Shown here piece by piece: positions 17,252 through 26,244 of a DNA stretch of 64,000 bases. Within the stretch, counting starts at the first letter, position 1. Every line of letters starts with the position of its first letter. The position numbers and the translations under genes are program-made. The stretch spans positions 42,588 through 106,587 of the forward strand of contig CAMCVE010000008.1 of assembly GCA_945881775.1 (NCBI GenBank). Direction: 5' to 3'. The notes beneath the pieces are model-generated. The model saw only the letters and a program-made list of their open reading frames with translations. It did no database searches and was not told where the DNA came from. Source of the DNA: Bacteriovorax stolpii. GTDB taxonomy: Bacteria > Bdellovibrionota > UBA2428.

Positions 17252-18006
17252 GCGCCTCCTACGATGCCTCCAAGGAACTCCTTCGCACGGAACTGGCTTC
17301 GCGTATCCGCGAGTGTCTGGTGCTGCGCGACTGGGTGCGGATGGAGCATTGGGCGAGTCACTGGGTGCAAGTCGATCCTCGCAACGCCAACCCCTTCAAG
17401 TGGCTGGCGCGTGCTGCTGTTGGCCTGAAGCGTCTTCAGAAAGCCTCTTATGCCTACGGGCGCGTTCTTGATTTCGAGCCTTCAAATGAAGAAGCTCTAA
17501 AGTTTTTCAAAGACTATCCTTCGGCACTCCATCAAGACACCGTCACCACGCGCAGTATTGCCACAGCCATGAAGGACCGCCTCGCCGTCGAGAGAAAGGC
17601 CCTTTCGCCTGACGAAACAAAAAGCCAAACCCTCGGACCCGAAGAGCGCCGCCTGCTTGCCTCCAAGTGCCTCGAGATGGGTGAGCTCTACGCGCGCTTT
17701 GAGCTTTTTGCGCGAGCTGCTCAATTCTTTAAGGATTCTTTCGAGTGGCTACGGAGTCCCGCAGCCGCCTTAGGCGCTGCTCGCTCGTTTCACAGCTCAC
17801 AGCAAACCCATCATGCCGTGCATTTCCTCAAGCAAGCGCTTTCATCGCAGCAAAACTGGGTGGAAGGCCGTGTGCTCCTCGGAAAAATTCTTTTCGAAAC
17901 AGGGCAAGTTGGCGAAGCCCAACGCGAGTGGCAAACCGTGCTCAAAATTGAGCCCGACAACCGCGAGGCCCTGAACTTCCTTCGTCACCTTTTGGACAAA
18001 CGCTAA
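17248..18006 (+). CDS. TPR-repeat protein, unknown role
   Basis: A 252-residue protein without signal peptide. Degenerate TPR units are visible at about 50-80 (NPFKWLARAAVGLKRLQKAS), 140-180 (ASKCLEMGELYARFELFARA) and 215-250 (VLLGKILFETGQVGEAQREW ... IEPDN). It starts at TTG overlapping the BamD-like stop by 4 bp, with AAAGGAGA about 10 bases upstream. Its position at the end of the scpA-scpB-rluB-bamD set suggests a scaffold or co-chaperone role near the envelope, but nothing in the sequence states one. Confidence 0.75.
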   Translation: MSASYDASKELLRTELASRIRECLVLRDWVRMEHWASHWVQVDPRNANPFKWLARAAVGLKRLQKASYAYGRVLDFEPSNEEALKFFKDYPSALHQDTVTTRSIATAMKDRLAVERKALSPDETKSQTLGPEERRLLASKCLEMGELYARFELFARAAQFFKDSFEWLRSPAAALGAARSFHSSQQTHHAVHFLKQALSSQQNWVEGRVLLGKILFETGQVGEAQREWQTVLKIEPDNREALNFLRHLLDKR

Positions 18007-18013
18007 AAACTTC

Positions 18014-18541
18014 TTAGTTGCTCTCTGGCACCAGTGTGAGGTCGAGTTTGGTCTCGCCCACTTTGGTATTGAGACTCACACCCACATCACCTGGCTCGCG
18101 CGTGAGAGGATTGCCGTCACCGTCGAGTCGCAGCGAGAGATAGACCTCGCCGCTGAAATCTGTACCCGCCATCATGCGGTCTTTGTCGCTGAGCTCGAAG
18201 AGATAAGGAAAATCAACCGCGCCCAGACGCTTCACCGCTAGCGGAGGCCCCCCGGCGAGTGGCCGTGCAGAAATAAAGAACGACATGCCAGGCTTGAGTT
18301 TGGCCCCTGGAGAAAGACGCGCGGTGCCTGCGATACGGCCGCCAGCTCCGCTTCCCGACGCTCGAGGATCGGATGACTCGAGTGGATTGTTGAGTGAATC
18401 CAGGCCGCCGAGAACAGCCTTCGTGGTCTCGGCCTGAGCGATGTCTGTGGTTCGCCCTTGTCCACCGGGGAACTTCTCATGAGCAACCTCTGAACAAGAC
18501 AAAAGTAGCCCAAGGCCCAGCAGCGCAAACGTATTTCTCAT
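18014..18541 (-). CDS. Lipoprotein with CcmI-like C-terminal domain
   Basis: A 175-residue lipoprotein (lipobox LGLLLSC). After a Gly/Ser-rich linker, residues about 70-170 read 'GRIAGTARLSPGAKLKPG ... FFISARPLAGGPPLAVKRL ... FPYLFELSDKDRMMAG ... LSLRLDGDGNPLTREPGDV', which follows the periplasmic C-terminal domain of the cytochrome c maturation factor CcmI/CycH (pattern 'G.V.LSP.L......VFVFAR...GPP.AVKR.......F.L.D.D.M.P'). Here the domain stands alone without the membrane and TPR parts. The start overlaps the alaS stop by 4 bp, so it is the last gene of that unit. No other Ccm gene is in the window. Confidence 0.7.
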   Translation of the reverse strand: MRNTFALLGLGLLLSCSEVAHEKFPGGQGRTTDIAQAETTKAVLGGLDSLNNPLESSDPRASGSGAGGRIAGTARLSPGAKLKPGMSFFISARPLAGGPPLAVKRLGAVDFPYLFELSDKDRMMAGTDFSGEVYLSLRLDGDGNPLTREPGDVGVSLNTKVGETKLDLTLVPESN

Positions 18542-21141
18542 GGATACAAACCCTTCAGTGCTTCTTGCACTTTTTTTGCATTTTCAGTAGCCACAGCACC
18601 CTCAAAAGAGCCCTGTGCCGTGCGAGCTTGCCCGCCCCCACGTCCCCCAAGTTTTTCGGTGAGCTTCTTCAGGAGATCGCCGGAATTGAAACCCTTCAGC
18701 GAAGTTTCGTCTGCGGTGATGAGGACGTTCTTGCCCGCAAGAACGATGTGCGCAGCCGCTGCATCTTTTTGGCGAAGTGAATCGCCCATCTCGCGCAGGA
18801 GCTTAGCTTCGGTGTCGTCGTCAAGGGCATGAATCTTCAGTTGAAGACCTGCGCCCTTGTGCTCAAGAACATTGGACTGAGATGCGCCCGACATGAGCTT
18901 ACGGCGAAGTTCGTGAAGTTCTTGTTCGAGTTTCTTCTGAGTTTCGAGGAGTTTCTCGATCCTGTCTTCTACCTGCGCAACGGGAGCTTTGAGCTTTTGA
19001 GCAAGCCCGGAGAGACGCTCGTCTTGGCTGCGGAAATAATCGAGAGCTGCTTGGCCTGAGAGAGCTTCCACGCGGCGAGTCCCCGCAGCGACGGCGGACT
19101 CCGAGAGAAGTTTGAAGACCTGGATGTCCGCGGTGTTTGTGACGTGGAGACCTCCGCAGAGTTCGGTCGACAGTCCGGGAATTTTTACCACGCGCACCAC
19201 GTCGCCGTATTTTTCGGAGAAGAAAGCGAGTGCGCCGTGTTTCTTGGTGGCATCGTCGAAGGAGGTGCTTAGGATTTCGACGGGAGTGCCCGTTCTTATC
19301 GCGCTTGAAACCCAAGATTCGATTTTCTGAATTTCCTCGGTGGATATGGACTTGTTGTGAGAGAAATCGAATCGAAGCTTGTCCTCGGTGACGAGCGATC
19401 CCGCCTGTTGGACATGCGTGCCCAAAACAGTGCGAAGCGCGCTGTGGAGCAGGTGTGTGGCTGTATGATTGGAACGCGTGAGTTCGCGCTTGCTAAGGTC
19501 GACTCGGGCCTCAATCATGTCTCCCGCTTTGAAGGCGCCCTTGGGAGCTTCGACATAAATGGCAAAACCATTTTCGTAGGGCTTTTGACTGTCGCGCACG
19601 GGGTAAGTTTTGCCGGCGAGACTGAGAGTCCCTCGGTCTCCGACCTGACCCCCTCCTTCGCCGTAGAACGGCGTGGGGTCGATCGCGAGCCAAGCGCCTT
19701 GCTCGCCTTCTGCAACAGCAAGAACTTTCGAGGTGGAGTGGTTCGCCTCGTAAAAAGTGGGCTTGGGGAAGATGCCTTTGTTCTTCCACTCTTTGACTCC
19801 CACAAGAGCACCCGTATCACCGGAACCCTTCCAAGATCCACGTGAGCGTTCTTGGGCCTCTTCCATGAGCTTGTGGAATCCAGCTTCATCCAGACCAAGA
19901 CCCCTTTCCCGCCCAATAAGTGCTGTCAGGTCGAGCGGGAAACCGTAGGTGTCATAGAGCTTGAAGGCGACTTCAGCTGGAAGAGTTTTCGAGGAGCCCA
20001 TCTTCGCAAAAGCCTCGTCGAGAAGTCCGAGCCCTCTTGAAAGAGTGACAAGAAACTTTTCTTCTTCTTCTTTGACGATGCTGCGGATAACGCTCTCGCG
20101 GGACTTCAGCTCTGGATAAACCCCACCCATCTGCTTGATGAGGTCGGGCACGAGCTCGGAGAGAAACGGATCGTTCACACCCAAGCGTTGGCCAAAGCGC
20201 ACCGCACGACGCAGGATGCGACGAAGCACGTAGCCGCGACCCTCGTTTGAAGGAAGGATGCCGTCGGCGATAAGGAAACTCGTTGAGCGCAGGTGATCGA
20301 CAATCACGCGAAGTGCGGAACTCTCAAGCGAGCGAGAGTGGGCGTCGTAGCGGATCTCTTTGCCGCTGCGCTTTGAAGCCAGTTGACGCGTGGCTTCGAT
20401 GAGTGCCCCCATGAGATCAATGTCGTAGTTGCTCGGCATGCTTTGCATGATGGCTGCCATTCGCTCGAGACCCATACCGGTATCGACCGAAGGCTTGGGC
20501 AGCGGATTGAGTTTGCCGCTCGCGTCCCGGTCAAACTGCATGAAAACGCAGTTCCAAAACTCGAGCCAGCGATCGCCGTCGACTTCTTCACCCTGATCCC
20601 AAAAAATCTCGGAGCAAGGTCCACAGGGACCGGTGTCGCCCATCTGCCAGAAATTATCCGCCTCGTCGAAGCGCACAATGCGGTCAAGCGGCACGCCTTC
20701 TTGCTTGTGCCAAATCTCGGCGGCCTCATCGTCATCACGGAAAACAGAAACGCGCAGACGGTCCTTAGGAAGACCAAGAACATTCGTTACAAAATCCCAC
20801 GCAAAGTGAATGGCTTCTTTCTTGAAATAGTCGCCGAAAGAGAAATTGCCGAGCATCTCGAAAAACGTGTGGTGGCGCGCGGTGAAACCCACGTTCTCAA
20901 GGTCGTTGTGCTTGCCGCCAGCACGAACGCATTTTTGCGACGACGTGGCGCGCGTGTAGGCGCGCTTGTCGGCACCGAGGAAACAATCTTTGAACTGATT
21001 CATACCTGCATTCGTGAAAAGCAGAGTCGGGTCGTTAGCGGGCAGCAGACTCGAGCTAGCGACACGTGTGTGTCCCTGCTTTTCGAAATAACTCAGGAAA
21101 GCTTCGCGAATTTCGGCGGTCGTGCGAGGGGTCTTTGTCAT
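18538..21141 (-). CDS. alaS: Alanine--tRNA ligase
   Basis: A full-length 867-residue AlaRS: class II catalytic core with 'LLFTNAGMNQFKDCFLG', 'ARHHTFFEMLGNFSFGDYFK' and 'DTGPCGPCSEIFWDQG', then the tRNA-recognition domain, the editing domain with zinc-binding 'HTATHLLHSALR' and 'CGGLHVTNTADI', and a C-terminal DHHA1 domain ending 'GGRGGGQARTAQGSFEG' (GG motif). It charges tRNA-Ala and clears mischarged Ser/Gly. It is preceded by xerD (12 bp) and followed by a lipoprotein (4-bp overlap). Confidence 0.97.
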   Translation of the reverse strand: MTKTPRTTAEIREAFLSYFEKQGHTRVASSSLLPANDPTLLFTNAGMNQFKDCFLGADKRAYTRATSSQKCVRAGGKHNDLENVGFTARHHTFFEMLGNFSFGDYFKKEAIHFAWDFVTNVLGLPKDRLRVSVFRDDDEAAEIWHKQEGVPLDRIVRFDEADNFWQMGDTGPCGPCSEIFWDQGEEVDGDRWLEFWNCVFMQFDRDASGKLNPLPKPSVDTGMGLERMAAIMQSMPSNYDIDLMGALIEATRQLASKRSGKEIRYDAHSRSLESSALRVIVDHLRSTSFLIADGILPSNEGRGYVLRRILRRAVRFGQRLGVNDPFLSELVPDLIKQMGGVYPELKSRESVIRSIVKEEEEKFLVTLSRGLGLLDEAFAKMGSSKTLPAEVAFKLYDTYGFPLDLTALIGRERGLGLDEAGFHKLMEEAQERSRGSWKGSGDTGALVGVKEWKNKGIFPKPTFYEANHSTSKVLAVAEGEQGAWLAIDPTPFYGEGGGQVGDRGTLSLAGKTYPVRDSQKPYENGFAIYVEAPKGAFKAGDMIEARVDLSKRELTRSNHTATHLLHSALRTVLGTHVQQAGSLVTEDKLRFDFSHNKSISTEEIQKIESWVSSAIRTGTPVEILSTSFDDATKKHGALAFFSEKYGDVVRVVKIPGLSTELCGGLHVTNTADIQVFKLLSESAVAAGTRRVEALSGQAALDYFRSQDERLSGLAQKLKAPVAQVEDRIEKLLETQKKLEQELHELRRKLMSGASQSNVLEHKGAGLQLKIHALDDDTEAKLLREMGDSLRQKDAAAAHIVLAGKNVLITADETSLKGFNSGDLLKKLTEKLGGRGGGQARTAQGSFEGAVATENAKKVQEALKGLYP

Positions 21142-21153
21142 AGGCTGCGAAGC

Positions 21154-22059
21154 CTATCGCAGGGGATGGAATTCATCAAAGACTTGGCGGAGCTCGGAGT
21201 CGGTAATTTTCAGATAGCGCTCGGTTGTGTTCAGTGAGCTATGTCCTAACAGCAGTTGCACCACTCGCACGTCCGCTCCGCCCTGCAGCAAGTGGGTCGC
21301 AAAGGAATGTCGGAGCATGTGCGGGTGAACAAGGGTCTCGACACCGCTCTCGAGCGAGCGTTTTTGGAGTATTTTCCAGACCGCCATGCGGGTGAGAGGT
21401 TTGGAGAGATGACTGAGGAAGATACTATCTCGATGTTTTTTCAAAGCCTTAGCTTGCCACTGAGGCCAGACCTGCTCATGGTAGCGCTCGAGCCACTCGG
21501 CAGCCCTCTCCGAGTAGGGGACGAAGCGTTCTTTGGAGCCCTTACCCAGAACTCTAAGAATACGGCGTCCCGGCTCAACAGCCGACCAGGTCAAACCCAG
21601 CGCCTCGGAAACCCTAAGACCCGAGGCATAAATGAGTTCAAGCAGGGCACGGTTGCGCAAAAGTCGGGCATCAAATGCAGGGTCGAAGTTGAGCAGCGTC
21701 TCGACCTCCTGGCGACTGAGCGCTTTTGGAAAGGGCAATTCCTCGCTCGGGGTCGGTAGCTCTTCGAGAAGCTCCTCCCAGCGAAGATCCAGAAGACTTC
21801 GAAACCTCACAAAAGCCCGCAGACTCGCCACTCGGCGTGAAAGGGTGGAGCTTTTGAAATCTTGAGTCTCAAACTTTTTGAGAACAGCGATCAAACCCTC
21901 ACGCGAAGGAATATCTCCCGCAAATAGCCCGAGTCCCGCCGCTTCCCAGCTTCGAAGATCGGAGCGATACGCACTCAAAGAATTGGGTGCGAGACGTTTT
22001 TCACCCTGCAGATACCAAAGAAAATCCTCGAGGACCTTCTCCAAAGGAGCGTGGGTCAT
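21154..22059 (-). CDS. xerD: Tyrosine recombinase XerD-like
   Basis: A 301-residue integrase-family recombinase. The N-terminal SAM-like DNA-binding domain (about 5-90, FLWYLQGEKRLAPNSLSAY) precedes the catalytic domain with the first Arg in 'YASGLRVSEALGL', Lys in 'VLGKGSKERFVP', the HxxR box 'HPHMLRHSFATHLL', the second His in 'LLGHSSLNTTERYL' and the nucleophile Tyr there. It resolves chromosome dimers at dif with a partner Xer protein; a second Xer-type gene is at 40001. It overlaps ygfZ by 4 bp, so it is chromosomal housekeeping rather than a phage integrase. XerD versus XerC is not certain. Confidence 0.88.
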   Translation of the reverse strand: MTHAPLEKVLEDFLWYLQGEKRLAPNSLSAYRSDLRSWEAAGLGLFAGDIPSREGLIAVLKKFETQDFKSSTLSRRVASLRAFVRFRSLLDLRWEELLEELPTPSEELPFPKALSRQEVETLLNFDPAFDARLLRNRALLELIYASGLRVSEALGLTWSAVEPGRRILRVLGKGSKERFVPYSERAAEWLERYHEQVWPQWQAKALKKHRDSIFLSHLSKPLTRMAVWKILQKRSLESGVETLVHPHMLRHSFATHLLQGGADVRVVQLLLGHSSLNTTERYLKITDSELRQVFDEFHPLR

Positions 22060-22982
22060 TCAGTAACCTTGGTGTGAAGAAGATCGAGTTTAATAATGGA
22101 ACAGCGTCCGCCTTGAACACCTTCAGCAAGTAGTGTGGCGCCCTCGAGATCCCGCAAGCGGATCTGACCGAGGCCGCGCGCGGCAACAGCGCTCGTGATT
22201 TTACCGATCGGTTTTTCGGAGTCATCAGAGCGATAGACGAAAGCACCCTCTTTGAGAGGTGCATCGGCTTCGAAACGTGCGAAAACTTTGGGGACTTGAC
22301 CCCGGTAGGTCCCCCGCGCCACGACTTCCTGACCGATGTAGCAACCTTTATGAAATGAGATCTCATCTGAAAATGGAAATTCCAGAATAAGGGAGTCTTC
22401 GCCAAAATCCTTGCCCCACTCCGCAACGCCGGCATCAATTCGTCGCACTGTAATATCCGCTGGAGAAAGAGTAACAAACTGGGGCGGTGGACAATCGGCA
22501 GTGAGCCAGGCCTCGAGATGCCCCCCCGAGAGACGCGCCACCGGAAGCAACCAAGATCGCTCACCGACAGGTGAGGCCCGGAATAGCTTCGACGCGTCAA
22601 TCTGAACGCGCGGAGCGATGCGCTCCTCACTCAGATCCGAATCGTCGAGCAAAGTCCAAGCACTCCACGTGTTTTCGAGACCGAGCTCGACGTCGTCCGC
22701 CACGATGTAGCGGTCCAGGGCTTCCCGAGTTTTCTCGCCCCACCCCGCAGGGACACCGATGACAAAATCCCTCTCGCTCAGGCAAAGAATTTGTGCGGGA
22801 GCAACCGGACGCCCTTTGATCCCCAGGAGATACGATCCGCACGTCGCGGGGGCTTGGCTCGCGGCAATCTTGAGATCGCTCGTCCACATTCCCTGCAAAA
22901 AACGAAGAGCATCTCCACCGCGCACGCGCAAAAAGTCTCGCTGCGTCTGGAAGCCGGCTATGTAAGAACTTTTCAGGTTCAT
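22056..22982 (-). CDS. ygfZ: Folate-binding protein YgfZ (GcvT-like)
   Basis: A 308-residue protein with the YgfZ/IBA57 signature 'KGCYIGQEVVARGTYRGQ' (near residue 221), supplying the conserved Cys. The N-terminal 'DFLRVRGGDALRFLQGMWTSDL' matches the GcvT-like fold. The protein uses tetrahydrofolate to support iron-sulphur cluster enzymes. It is first of a leftward unit ygfZ-xerD-alaS-lipoprotein and divergent from the carboxypeptidase gene. Confidence 0.9.
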   Translation of the reverse strand: MNLKSSYIAGFQTQRDFLRVRGGDALRFLQGMWTSDLKIAASQAPATCGSYLLGIKGRPVAPAQILCLSERDFVIGVPAGWGEKTREALDRYIVADDVELGLENTWSAWTLLDDSDLSEERIAPRVQIDASKLFRASPVGERSWLLPVARLSGGHLEAWLTADCPPPQFVTLSPADITVRRIDAGVAEWGKDFGEDSLILEFPFSDEISFHKGCYIGQEVVARGTYRGQVPKVFARFEADAPLKEGAFVYRSDDSEKPIGKITSAVAARGLGQIRLRDLEGATLLAEGVQGGRCSIIKLDLLHTKVTE

Positions 22983-23041
22983 CTTTTCGATTTTATAGAC
23001 TTTCGTCGATAGAATGTCATGAAATTCTGGGAGGGATTAAT

Positions 23042-24370
23042 ATGAACATGATGTCCGCAATCCGGGGCCGTGCGCTCCGGGGAATGGCTGTGCTTGCGCT
23101 GGGAGCCTCGACTCTCGCCGTCAACGCCGCCGTCGAAACCAAGCCCACACATTATCTCGAAATTGAAGCTCACGACAAAGACACCCGCAGTCTTGTGTCT
23201 CGTGCTGGCTACGCCATCGACGAGGTCCGCTCGGACCGCATTTTCCTCTTGGGACGCCTCGAAGACGTGGCTCGCCTCGAGCGCCTCAGCCTCAAAGTGA
23301 AAGCCCGCCCGCTTCAGGAGCGCTGGTTCGCGATGGATGCGTCACCTGAAGCGGCTCGTTACACGAGCTATGCTGAAGTGGCTCAGCAACTCAAAGATCT
23401 TGAAGCAAGCAACTCATCGCTAGTGACCCTGATGAGCCTCGGACGCAGCACCGAGGGACGTGACGTGCCCATGGTTCGAATCAGCGGCAAAAGCATCGCA
23501 CAAGCTGAAGGCGAAAAACTTCCCGTGATTTTCTATATGGGCTGTCATCACGCCCGCGAACATCTCTCGGTTGAAGTGCCTCTCATGTATGCGAAGTATC
23601 TCGTCGCCAACTACGCCACCAACGCAGACATCAAGCGTCTTGTGGACAGCCGCGAAATTTACGTTGCTCCAATTATTAACCCCGACGGCCATGTCTACGA
23701 CTACCGCAATGGAATCCGTGGCCAAATGTGGCGCAAGAACCGCCGCGCTAACGGCGACGGAAGCTACGGCGTTGACCTCAACCGCAATTATAGCTGGGGC
23801 TGGGGAACCGGCGGATCAGACACCAACACGCGCTCGGATGTCTATATGGGAACCGCTCCCTTCTCCGAAGCCGAGACTCAGAACGTGAAGGCCTTCGTCG
23901 ACATGCAACCTCGCATGACCACGCTCCTTTCGACGCACACTTTCTCTGAGCTGATCCTCTACCCTTGGGGCGGCACCTACGACAAGATCGGTGAAAAGCA
24001 AGGCAATCCCGCGGACCTTCCTGTCTTTGAGAAAATGGCTCGCGACATGTCGGCATGGAACAAGTACACCCCTCAGCAGTCGTCGGATCTCTACATTGCG
24101 AGTGGCGACACGACGGACTGGGCTTATGGAACGCACGGAATTTTTGCTTTCACGTTCGAGCTGAGCCCAAGCAGTATGTTTGGCGGTGGTTTCTATCCGA
24201 GCCCTGCGGTGATCGAGCCCACTTTCAACGCCAACCTCAAGCCCCTTCTCTACATGCTTGAGTTCGCAAACGACCCGCGCCGCGTCCTCACAGAGCGCAT
24301 TCCCAATTTCCTGCAGACTCCCGTTAAAATTGGCGTCGGTATCGCTTCTGCAAAAGACGTTCAGTTCTAA
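23042..24370 (+). CDS. Secreted zinc carboxypeptidase (M14)
   Basis: A 442-residue exported protease. Signal peptide about 1-29; a pro-like region to about residue 95; then the M14 catalytic domain. Zinc ligands are H and E in 'MGCHHAREHLSVEVPLMYAKYL' region and the H in 'LLSTHTFSELILYPWG'; 'INPDGHVYDY', 'MWRKNRRANGDGSYGVDLNRNY' region and the catalytic Glu in 'FAFTFELSPSS' are all present, so the enzyme looks active. It would remove C-terminal residues from peptides outside the cytoplasm, a role common in predatory bacteria. A strong GGGAGGG ribosome-binding site and a terminator frame it as a single gene. Confidence 0.93.
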   Translation: MNMMSAIRGRALRGMAVLALGASTLAVNAAVETKPTHYLEIEAHDKDTRSLVSRAGYAIDEVRSDRIFLLGRLEDVARLERLSLKVKARPLQERWFAMDASPEAARYTSYAEVAQQLKDLEASNSSLVTLMSLGRSTEGRDVPMVRISGKSIAQAEGEKLPVIFYMGCHHAREHLSVEVPLMYAKYLVANYATNADIKRLVDSREIYVAPIINPDGHVYDYRNGIRGQMWRKNRRANGDGSYGVDLNRNYSWGWGTGGSDTNTRSDVYMGTAPFSEAETQNVKAFVDMQPRMTTLLSTHTFSELILYPWGGTYDKIGEKQGNPADLPVFEKMARDMSAWNKYTPQQSSDLYIASGDTTDWAYGTHGIFAFTFELSPSSMFGGGFYPSPAVIEPTFNANLKPLLYMLEFANDPRRVLTERIPNFLQTPVKIGVGIASAKDVQF

Positions 24371-24395
24371 TTCGTAGAACGAGTCAGATTATTGC

Positions 24396-24430
24396 AAAGC
24401 GCCTTCCCCTAATCAGGGAAGGCGCTTTTT
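24396..24430. terminator. Bidirectional intrinsic terminator
   Basis: AAAGCGCCTTCCC pairs perfectly with GGGAAGGCGCTTT (13 bp) across a 7-nt loop, with an A-run on one side and a T-run on the other. It lies between the convergent carboxypeptidase gene (ends 24370) and the Hsp70-like gene (ends 24457), so it can serve both. Confidence 0.93.
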
Positions 24431-24456
24431 CTATTTGTAGGTTTTGAGTGAAGTTT

Positions 24457-25731
24457 TCAAGCCTGTAGAACTTGCAAGGCGCGTTCTGAGAGACCCTCAA
24501 CAATCGAGGTGAAGTTACGAAAATTGTCGAGGCGACTTTCCTCAAAACGTTTCAGGAGCCCTTCGCGCACAACGAGTGCTTTGGCCGTTCCTCCCGTGCA
24601 ACAGACTCGGTCGATGTCCTTGGCCTCAACACCCGCTCGTGCCAAAGTCTCATCGAGTGCCATAAAAATTTTGGAGAGTTCAGTCTGGGCATCTGCCCGA
24701 AACTCTTTGCGCGTGACAGGTTCTCGAACTCGGATATCGGGATATTCGAAGACAATTTCGGTCTTCTCATTCTCTGAGAGGCGACGCTTGGCCTGCTCGA
24801 TGGACTCGAAAAGAGAAAACCCCAGCTGATTTTCGAGGAGAACCCGAAGTTGATCCATCACGCGCTCGTCCTCGCCGCCCAAAGACCAGGTTTTCACGCG
24901 TTGTAAGAATTCACGATTTTCTCGGCTGTTGAGAAAATTGATATGCGCGGTTGAATTGAGGTGACTGATGATTCCCTTAGGCATCGTCAGCACGTTGTTG
25001 CCGAATGGGACTCGGTACGAAACTTCGGCTCCAAAGTTGCGAGCCACATGATTCTTCATGAGCGAAGCGTCTAGAGCATCACCCGCAACGCTAGCTCCAC
25101 CAATGGCCAGGACGTCGCTGGGCTGAAAATCATTCTTTGATAGCTTGAGAACCGTATAGTCCGAGGTTCCACCACCAAAGTCGGCCACAAGAACCAATTC
25201 TTCGCGTTTCATTTCTTGGCGATATCGGTAAGCCGCTGCCACCGGCTCCGGCAGAAACTCAATATGGCGAAAACCCGCGAGACGTGTGGCGGTCTCAAGA
25301 CGATCTTGCGCGAGACGATCGGCCTCCACATCCTCAGAGAACGTTGCAGGCCTTCCCATGATCACCGAGTCGACGTCTTGCCCGTAATGAAGGTTGGCTC
25401 TCTCCCTCATTTCGCGCAGAAAACGCCCGATAATTTCTTCGAGTTTCCAGAGACGCCCCTCGATGAGAGTGCTTTCGAAACTTTTCATGGGCAAAAATCG
25501 CTTGAAGGAGCGCAAGAAACGTCCGCTCATGGAGTTTTCCGTATAACGTTGCACGGCCTGAAGGCCAAACACCGGAGCCAGCTTGGGCTCGAAGTACATC
25601 AGACTTCGCAGCACGCAAGGATCAACAGCAAGTGGATCCATGGGCGCCAGTGGCTGCACGTTCTCAGGCGAGGCGGCGCCGAGCAATGAGTTCGAAGTGC
25701 CAAAATCTATGGCGTAGATCATGCGAGACAT
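24457..25731 (-). CDS. Hsp70-family (YegD-like) ATPase/chaperone-like protein
   Basis: A 424-residue actin-fold protein without the Hsp70 substrate-binding domain. Phosphate 1 motif 'IYAIDFGTSNSLLG' (residues 5-18), 'PEPVAAAYRY', phosphate 2 'VLVADFGGGTSDYTVLKLS' and adenosine motif 'DIDRVCCTGGTAKALVV' are clear. The shortened architecture matches YegD-type proteins of unknown client range. It is the last gene of a long leftward chain, 15 bp after dtd, and ends at a strong terminator. Confidence 0.85.
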   Translation of the reverse strand: MSRMIYAIDFGTSNSLLGAASPENVQPLAPMDPLAVDPCVLRSLMYFEPKLAPVFGLQAVQRYTENSMSGRFLRSFKRFLPMKSFESTLIEGRLWKLEEIIGRFLREMRERANLHYGQDVDSVIMGRPATFSEDVEADRLAQDRLETATRLAGFRHIEFLPEPVAAAYRYRQEMKREELVLVADFGGGTSDYTVLKLSKNDFQPSDVLAIGGASVAGDALDASLMKNHVARNFGAEVSYRVPFGNNVLTMPKGIISHLNSTAHINFLNSRENREFLQRVKTWSLGGEDERVMDQLRVLLENQLGFSLFESIEQAKRRLSENEKTEIVFEYPDIRVREPVTRKEFRADAQTELSKIFMALDETLARAGVEAKDIDRVCCTGGTAKALVVREGLLKRFEESRLDNFRNFTSIVEGLSERALQVLQA

Positions 25732-25746
25732 CGTCGTCGCACTCCT

Positions 25747-26244
25747 CTAGCGCTCGAGCATGAGACTCACAGGTCCCCAATTGCTAAAACTCAGTTCCAT
25801 GTTTGCTCCGAAGCGTCCGAAAATTTGCTTATAAGCACGCGGCTGAGCCGAGAGTGTCGCGACGAGACTTTCGAAACGGCGTTTGGCCAATTGAGGTGCC
25901 ATGGCATCCGTGAATGAGGGCCGGTAACCCGACTCAAGTCGACCCGCGAGCGTGAACTGGGGAACCCAGAGGATCCCGCCTTCAATCGCATTGACCTCAA
26001 GGTACTTCTCTAAACTGAGATTCATCTTGCCCTCTTCATCGGGGAAGACTCTGAGTCCCTGAACTTTATCGACGAGCCACTTCTCGGCACTATCCAGGTC
26101 AGCACGTGTTTCGTCAGACTTGAACCATCCCATGAGGGCCACAAAACCAACGCCCGCAAAGGAGTCTTCGAAAACTTCCGAGGCCAAGTCCTCTTGAGAG
26201 CGGACAGCGGTGTACATTGAAACGCGTTGGATGAAGATTTTCAT
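25747..26244 (-). CDS. dtd: D-aminoacyl-tRNA deacylase
   Basis: A 165-residue DTD that hydrolyses D-amino acids (and Gly) from tRNAs. The N-terminal 'MKIFIQRV' and the C-terminal 'NWGPVSLML' (Gly-cisPro motif region, usually NxGPVT) are present. The usual SQFTL motif reads PQFTLAGR here, a change of the first Ser to Pro next to the active site, and the protein is about 15-20 residues longer than the usual 145-150. It overlaps the stop of the RNase J gene by 1 base (TGATG). Identity is firm; the motif change may shift activity. Confidence 0.88.
   Translation of the reverse strand: MKIFIQRVSMYTAVRSQEDLASEVFEDSFAGVGFVALMGWFKSDETRADLDSAEKWLVDKVQGLRVFPDEEGKMNLSLEKYLEVNAIEGGILWVPQFTLAGRLESGYRPSFTDAMAPQLAKRRFESLVATLSAQPRAYKQIFGRFGANMELSFSNWGPVSLMLER

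Noticed and set aside
20383..21237. Rightward open frame of 284 codons opposite alaS
   Set aside because: AlaS is intact on the minus strand over the whole range, and the antisense translation has no recognisable domain or ribosome-binding site.
21154..22059. Tyrosine recombinase read as a phage or island integrase
   Set aside because: It is translationally coupled to ygfZ and followed by alaS, has the length and motifs of Xer proteins, and no attachment repeats or phage genes adjoin it.
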